DNA of 64,000 nt from Chinchilla lanigera. Its lineage: Eukaryota > Chordata > Mammalia > Rodentia > Chinchillidae. Shown here one piece after another: positions 58,200 through 64,000 of this stretch (position 1 is the first letter of the stretch; every line of letters begins with the position of its first letter). The notes below the pieces were generated by a model. That model made no database searches, was not told the DNA's origin, and worked only from the letters and a program-made list of their open reading frames with translations. Both the position numbers and the translations under genes were made by a program. Location: assembly GCF_000276665.1 (NCBI RefSeq), contig NW_004955472.1:9107349-9171348 (forward strand), read 5' to 3'.

Positions 58200-58745
58200 T
58201 AAAACCTAACTTAGATTCCATCATTCTTCAGTTTAAAATTTCTAACGGTCCCCTATCTCACTGAGTAAAAGTCAAAGTACTAAGAAAAGCTTTTATCTGA
58301 TGCCTTACCTGATTTAAGACTCCTTTGTATCTTCTTCAGCTCTCCTGTTTACTCTCCTCTAGAAGTTCATTACCATCTTTGAAATGTATTGATATGCTTC
58401 AACTTCAAGGACCTTGCATTGCCAGGTTTTTTTCATCTAGAGAATTCTTCTGGCTGTCTTTTCTCTCATCTCACTTTTTCAGTGAGATTCTCTTTGACCA
58501 CCCCATCTAAAATTATGACCATTTTCCTTAAGCCAACTCAAAGACTTGAGTTTCACTTCTTTATTTTTTTTAGCATGTGTCACTTTATCATACCACGTAA
58601 TTTATTTTACTTGTTTTATGATCTGACTCTCTACTGAATGTAACACTCATTATGAAAGTTTCTACTCTTTTCACCATTGATTCATCAGAGTCTAGAAAAA
58701 TGTTTGCCACATGGTGAGTACTCAACAGATATGTATTAACATTGA
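58200..58745 (+). mobile_element. L2 LINE 3' remnant
   Basis: The order gagtaaaagtcaaagtacta, gatgccttacctgatttaag, ctttgaccaccccatctaaa, gaaatgt/gaatgtaacactcatt, catcagagtctagaaaaatg, gccacatggtgagtactcaa, cagatatgtattaacattga fits the L2 3' region on the plus strand. Two overlapping plus frames are chance readings. Confidence 0.55.
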
Positions 58746-60865
58746 CTAACTTTTCTCATATTTATGATACATTTCTGCCTTGAATACCAAACAATAAACT
58801 TAATGAAAATTTACATGACCAAATTTTCCCAATAAAAATATATTAGTGCTTCCATAACAAATGATATATAATTCTTTGCAAAAATTTTTTATTCTTTCCT
58901 TGAAAGAGAAGTTTAATATACAATTTCTAATGAGGTTTTTAATATATTATAAAGTAGCCTCCTGAAAGAATAACAATTTCTTATGTGTAAATATCTCTGA
59001 TCTGGCTCTTTATATGTTGGAGGTAATGTCCATAGAGTCTTTTTTGTGTGTTCACTGGTTTTTCTGTTTCTCCAAGCCATCAAGTGTGCATTCCATGTTT
59101 GAAGTGTGTTAAGAAATGATATAAATTCAGGTCATCTAATGTTTTTTGTCAATGTTCTGCTTTATGTGAAAACAATGCGATAGGAGAGTGTTGACTGTCT
59201 GAAGGTACTAAACATCTTAAATTAACATTTATCTCATTGTTTTGTAGTCCACTATGTGTTATTATGCTATTATTTATATACATTGTCTTGTAATATCAAT
59301 TTTACCTATAGATAATAATGTGATACCTACTTGTTCCCTTAGAGCATAAACTTCTTGGGAACAAAATAAATTTCTTTTCTGAGTATCTACAGTAAATATC
59401 AGTAAATGTTATATTATTTAGGATCTTGTTACAAACTGAGTTAACCAATGTTGGGCTCCACCTGTATAACATTCTATAGCTAAATGAGATAACCCAACAT
59501 CTGTTACTGGTACAGTAGTTGTAACACAACTGCCAGGAACATTGAGATAACTGTGATTCTTTGTCCTTGTTCTCTAAAAAAGAGAGCAAGCTATGTTCAT
59601 AGATGGAGAAATGAACTTATAAACAGGAAATAATACCCCTCTCCCTGAAGTAAAATAGACCCATAGCGTCATTCTGTTAAGTTTAAATTACACTATTATC
59701 TGTAGAAAAGAGGGACGCCATACACTGCTTGATCTGTGTATTTCTACAGGTGGGAATGACATAAAACCCCAAAGGATTGAAGTTTATGAGAGGAACAGTG
59801 ATGAATGTTGGAACAATCAACATTAATTAAGCAATCAGCAGTGCTCAGTGAGCGTATAAGGGAATTCGGTTCTATTTGTTGGATGACTTCTCATTCAACT
59901 CCACTTGTTCTCAAAAGCTTGTAAATATTCAATTTAAGAGTGTGTAGAAAGTTAGCAGACAAATAGTATTGGTATTGCACACCAGCATCTTTCAACATGA
60001 TCTCTAATTTTCTTATAAATATATCCAATTATTATCCTTCTGAAATCAATATATATCATTTAAATGTTATGCTTACTTTACTTGACTATTGTTGCTCAGA
60101 ACCTATGACATTCCATCTCCAAATTACCATTTAACCTCTATTACTTATAATTTTCAATATCCTTTTGTAGAAAAGCAAATAATGAAATGCATTTGAAAGT
60201 CCTCTTCCCCTCGCCCTTCTGTGCATTCTAAACAGTGTCTCTCATTTCAGGGAGCTCCTCACACCTGAGTCCTCATAAAGACTTTATAATACCACTGTTG
60301 TCTGTTTTTAGCATCACACCTTTGGTCCTTTCATGAATAACCTATTTGATCTTTCTCAATTCCTCAACAGCAAAATAGTATTGAAGATCCCACTCCCTGT
60401 TCTAGTAAGTTAGTAAACTTCTTTTTGTAAAGCTATCTTTAAATCAATCTAGGCAAATTCCACCATATGGCTTCTGTCCAGAACCTTTAATATGTTCCAA
60501 CTTCTCCAGGTCTGCGTGATTACATTGTTGTTGCTGCCTTGCCTGATCCAAGTGAACGTCTCAAATTAATCCTGATTTGTGCTTCATCTCATGCTCTGTG
60601 AACTTCTTGAGGACCCTTTGTCTCTGTTCGGACAGTGTGAGGCAGTGCCACAGCACAGAACAACAGAAACCCTCTAACACTTGTATTACATACAGAGAAA
60701 ATGGAAGACTAAGGCTATACTACCAGAAACAAGTCAGAAATTTTTACTAAGACAATGATAAACCATCACAAAGGAGCCTAGAGTTTCAGTCTAAATCTGA
60801 GTAAAATAGCCTTAATAAGTAAAATTCAAGACCCTTCCATCCATTTGGAAATAGTGGTGTTAATA
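58746..60865. other. Unique non-coding sequence
   Basis: About 2.1 kb of AT-rich DNA. I see no repeat or gene. The 95-codon minus frame at 59302-59589 lacks motifs. Confidence 0.5.
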
Positions 60866-61078
60866 TCGACTGTTCATTGCACTTGCTGTACATACTAGGC
60901 ATTGGTCTGGGTCTCCTGTATACAGACCTTGTCCAGGAACTCCTGAGTCAACTGTCATCATCATTCTATGAAGACTAAACTGAGATTTCAGAAACCAGTG
61001 ACTATCTTGCTCCAACAGGTAGTAGATGTTTGGTTGGGAAACAGGAAATGTAATTCCTTAATCACTACACTTTACTGT
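60866..61078 (-). mobile_element. MIR SINE, minus strand
   Basis: Minus-orientation core: ttgcacttgctgtacatact, aggcattggtctgggtctcc, tcatcatcattctatgaaga, ctaaactgagatttcagaaa. Follows the MIR order, diverged. Confidence 0.55.
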
Positions 61079-61131
61079 CACAAGTCAGAATAGAGAAGCA
61101 GAAAAATCTCCTAGGCAATAAATAAGTGAGG

Positions 61132-61220
61132 AGCCAGGGATATAGCTCAGCAGCACAGCACCTACCTGGCAGGCAGGAAGCCGTGAGTTTGATTCCCAGT
61201 ACCAAAAAAAAAAAAAAAAA
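61132..61220 (+). mobile_element. ID-like SINE
   Basis: gagccagggatatagctcag, cagcaccta, gccgtgagtttgattcccag, taccaaaaaa tail. More substitutions than the young copies and no convincing target duplication, so probably older. Confidence 0.85.
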
Positions 61221-62584
61221 GTAGGTAAGATGTTTGGACAAGCTACCAAACCAGGTGAAATTTCTTATATTGCTATTTATTTTGTATAACCTGTGGCTAT
61301 TTCTTTTTTTTTCTTTGAAATTTCTATATGTTCTGCAAAGATAAGTTTTATAATTGAAAGTAAGCTGTTTTGCCTAAGGCAAATATAAAGATAAAATGAA
61401 AATTATTTGGCCACCTAACTGAATTTTCTAACTTGAATGTTTTTTGTTCAGTTTACCCGTGAGTCTTCTGTGTGCGTACGTGTAAGTGCATATATGCTTT
61501 GGATTGGTGCAGAAACATATGTGTTAGGAAGGGTAGGAAGGAATGTCAGGAATAGTTCAGGATATTTTCTTCTAATGGAACAAGGTATGTTCCAAAGAAG
61601 TCATGGACAAATAAGTGAGGCAGAAGGAAAACTAGGTAAAATTACATAGGATAGGATGAACAAAGGAAAATAACTAAATGAAAATGATACCAGACAAACT
61701 GCACACAAGCATAGATGGAATAAAGTTCTTTTCTCTTTCTTCCCTCTCTTCACATTGTTAGTAGGCAAGGCATTTCTTTTCAAATTCAACACTTTTTCTG
61801 GAAACAAGTAGTATCTTCATATTTGTTCTTTATACTTATTTTTTCATTAAAATAGCACACACTCCTTGAATGTCTTTCATTTGAAACTTCCTGGAATCAA
61901 GACTAAGGTTGACATTTACAGCTATAAGTGATCCAAGTGCTACATTAGCATCTATTTATTAAAGATGATGTGTCATGTACAGTAGAGCTAAGACATTTGG
62001 CCTAATTTACTGTACTAACATTTCCAATTTGGCTGTGAGTAGGGAGTTGTGCCAACAGTACTCTGTCCTACGGTGAAATAGTGCCTAATCAGTATTTATG
62101 AATAGGGTTTCAGAAGTCACTAAAGAGCACAGGAAGAGACTTTACCTTCTTAAAGCACAAATATTGCTGAGCTCTGGGAATCTGTACAGCACATTAGGAT
62201 GGAATAGCTTTTCCTTTTTTAAAAAAATTGCCGTTAAAAATGTGTAGTGTAATACTGTCAGTAATTTAAATGGAATGTACCTCTTTCTTTCAGACATTAA
62301 TGCTATTTGTTAAACTTTGTAATTACTATGCAAATGAAGTGCTGTACTTAAAAAATGGCAGTGCCAAGAGTACAACAGAGAAAAACAGTTTGAAATTCAA
62401 ACTAATATAAAATAACCTTCAAGCTTTGTGGAACTCAAATATTGTATTTTTTTTCTTCCTTTGAATGCAGCTCCTGGGTGAAAGCTATGAGGACTTGCCT
62501 TTGTTCTTAATGCATTGATAGCAAAAGGCTTAGAGCCAGAGATTTGAAAGCTTCTGAGACACATTGGCTCCCTGATCTTCACAA
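61221..62584. other. Repeat-poor block, candidate conserved non-coding DNA
   Basis: No transposon recognised in about 1.4 kb. The block 61900-62400 is of balanced composition and contains an octamer-type ATGCAAAT at 62328-62335. Open frames lack motifs. Confidence 0.35.
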
Positions 62585-62735
62585 CAGGTGGCTGATATTT
62601 TTATCCCGTTTTTTAGAGATGAAGAAATTGACTCCCAGAGATGCTTAACTCATTCGCTAAGGGTCACTTAAACAAGCCGGTGACAGCGAGGAGAGGAACT
62701 GTGTGGATTCCTGAACTCCGTCCAGGCTGCTATGA
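62585..62735 (-). mobile_element. MIR SINE, minus strand
   Basis: Minus-orientation core: tttttatcccgttttttaga, gatgaagaaattgactccca, gagatgcttaactcattcgc, aagggtcacttaaacaagcc, gtgacagcgaggagaggaac, ttcctgaactccgtccaggc. The match runs along most of the MIR, so it is one of the better copies. Confidence 0.7.
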
Positions 62736-64000
62736 GAATCCCCAGACAGCGATCACTGGAAGGGAACTGAATTCTTGGCTCAAATTGTGATTTCAGAATA
62801 TTAAGCAGGGACTGAACCAGCATAATCTAGTTTCATTTCATGACAGGTAGACATTTTGGAAGGAGATGAGTAAGTTTGGCTTCCCGAGAATGAGTCTCTG
62901 ACAGGCAAGTGTCTGTGAACTCTTAAACACGTCATGCATGAACAGAGCAAGCAGGATGAAAAGAGGGCAATCGTACACTTTCACGGTTATGCAGAACCCG
63001 GGGCCTGTGCCTCAGAAATATTTGTTGAAACAAAAGTTGAGTGAAGGCAAGGTCATTTGTGCAGTAAGGAACTTTCTCTACACAGGGTCTCGCAGACACT
63101 TTTCCTGACTTGACCTTGCAGGTCTGCAAAATAAACAGGTGAGCACCAAGAAGAGTTTCTCTTTCCTCTTTGAAATCTCATTGTCCTGGGTGCTCTTCTT
63201 ACACTTGAGCCTAAACCAACATGATTATTTTCCATATCTTATCTTTCCAACTTTGATTTTTATTTAAGAGAATATAATGTAGAAGAATCAATGTTGGCCT
63301 TTTGATAGAATGTATTACTCTCCTTAAGTCACTTTACCTGCACTTTAAAAGGAAACCTATAAATTCTTAAACCTAAAGGAAAATAAAAAACAAGCTCACA
63401 TGTTTATTTGATATTAGTCAGGGACAGTGGAGAGCCAGAAATGACCAGCATTTTGGAGTTTCGGGGAAAGTAATGACAGTCAGTCCATAAGGATAGAACT
63501 TGAGTTGTCAGAGACTTGACATCCCAGTTTGAGGCCAAAATGTGAATATGTACTATAAGCTGACCCAGTCAGACGCCCTCCACCTCAGTTGCGAGTTAGA
63601 AAACTCCAGGCAAAGAAGCAGAGGCATTAAAGAATCCATGTTGGCGGAAGGCTTTAGTCAAATGGAAGGATACCTGCGTTTCTAAGGCAGTGATGGCCCT
63701 GGGCAAAGAGCATGTCTCATGCCAGCGGGGATGGCAGGGAGAGCTGCAAGGTGTGTCCTCAGGGTTGTTGGCAGCAGCAGCGCTTGATGTGGACGTATTC
63801 ACAGACATCGTAACTCTTGATACTGATATATTTAGAGACATAGTTCTGTGACATAATCGCAACTATGGTTTTGGGAGTTCTTCACGTTCCTGTTGTTTCT
63901 CTGTTTTAAACTGCAGTCTTCCTAGTGACTCTTAGAGTTATCTAATATTCTTTCACTGATCAGGGTCAGTTTCAGTGGCTCGCAGTTATGTTTTTTTTTT
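62736..64000. other. Unique non-coding sequence at the window end
   Basis: No repeat recognised except the terminal T run, which may be the tail of a minus-strand retroelement beyond the window. The 88-codon minus frame at 63596-63862 (Ser/Thr-rich, with an Ala run) has no known domain and no supporting context. Confidence 0.45.

Noticed and set aside
63596..63862. 88-codon minus-strand frame with Ala/Ser-rich segment
   Set aside because: Interesting composition, but no domain, no splice context and no second evidence; left as unique DNA.

Overview
This is a 64 kb piece of mammalian, almost certainly rodent, nuclear DNA. It is AT-rich and dominated by interspersed repeats, and I found no convincing protein-coding exon, RNA gene or CpG-island promoter. 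The rodent call rests on the SINEs: B1 (7SL-derived) copies with the internal ~29-bp duplication, a B1-dID-like dimer, and many ID-like tRNA-derived SINEs whose head reads GGGGCTGGGGATTTAGCTCAG. These ID-like copies have an unusual 3' body ending GGTACCGG, and I saw no B2 element. That suggests a rodent outside the mouse/rat family. A castorimorph or other non-murid lineage is possible, but this is inference. Almost all open reading frames in the window are short chance ORFs or repeat fragments. The one assembly gap (190 N) lies inside a B1 element.

Layout. 1-3.7 kb: mostly unique sequence with one dimeric SINE, one young ID-like SINE and one B1. 3.7-11.8 kb: a nested block built on a near full-length, decayed LINE-1 in minus orientation (ORF2, ORF1 coiled coil, 5'UTR-like end). 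It is interrupted by two ID-like SINEs, a compact solo LTR with a 6-bp target duplication, an unidentified AT-rich insert and a second, longer LTR. 11.8-20 kb: unique sequence, a B1 beside a striking 29-bp inverted repeat, an old L1/HAL1-like segment and a MaLR LTR. 20-21.7 kb: a second minus-strand L1 3' part split by a MaLR LTR. 21.7-30.8 kb: mostly unique, with microsatellites, B1s, an MIR and a MaLR LTR. 30.8-46 kb: repeat-poor stretches that look like candidate conserved non-coding DNA, two more ID-like SINEs, a Tigger-like MITE and an unclassified LTR-like unit with nested internal duplications. 46-64 kb: further L1 pieces (mostly minus strand), ID-like SINEs, MLT1-type LTRs, MIR/L2 relics and a possible small MITE.

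No gene system operates here. The window reads as intergenic or deep intronic DNA whose history is layered transposition. The best-supported observations are a young ID-like SINE family with matching target-site duplications, the solo LTR at 4.48-4.82 kb, the two inverted-repeat structures at 15.35 and 48.9 kb, the nested-duplication unit near 41 kb, and a bias of L1 segments to the minus strand. I did not find an unmistakable new biological system.
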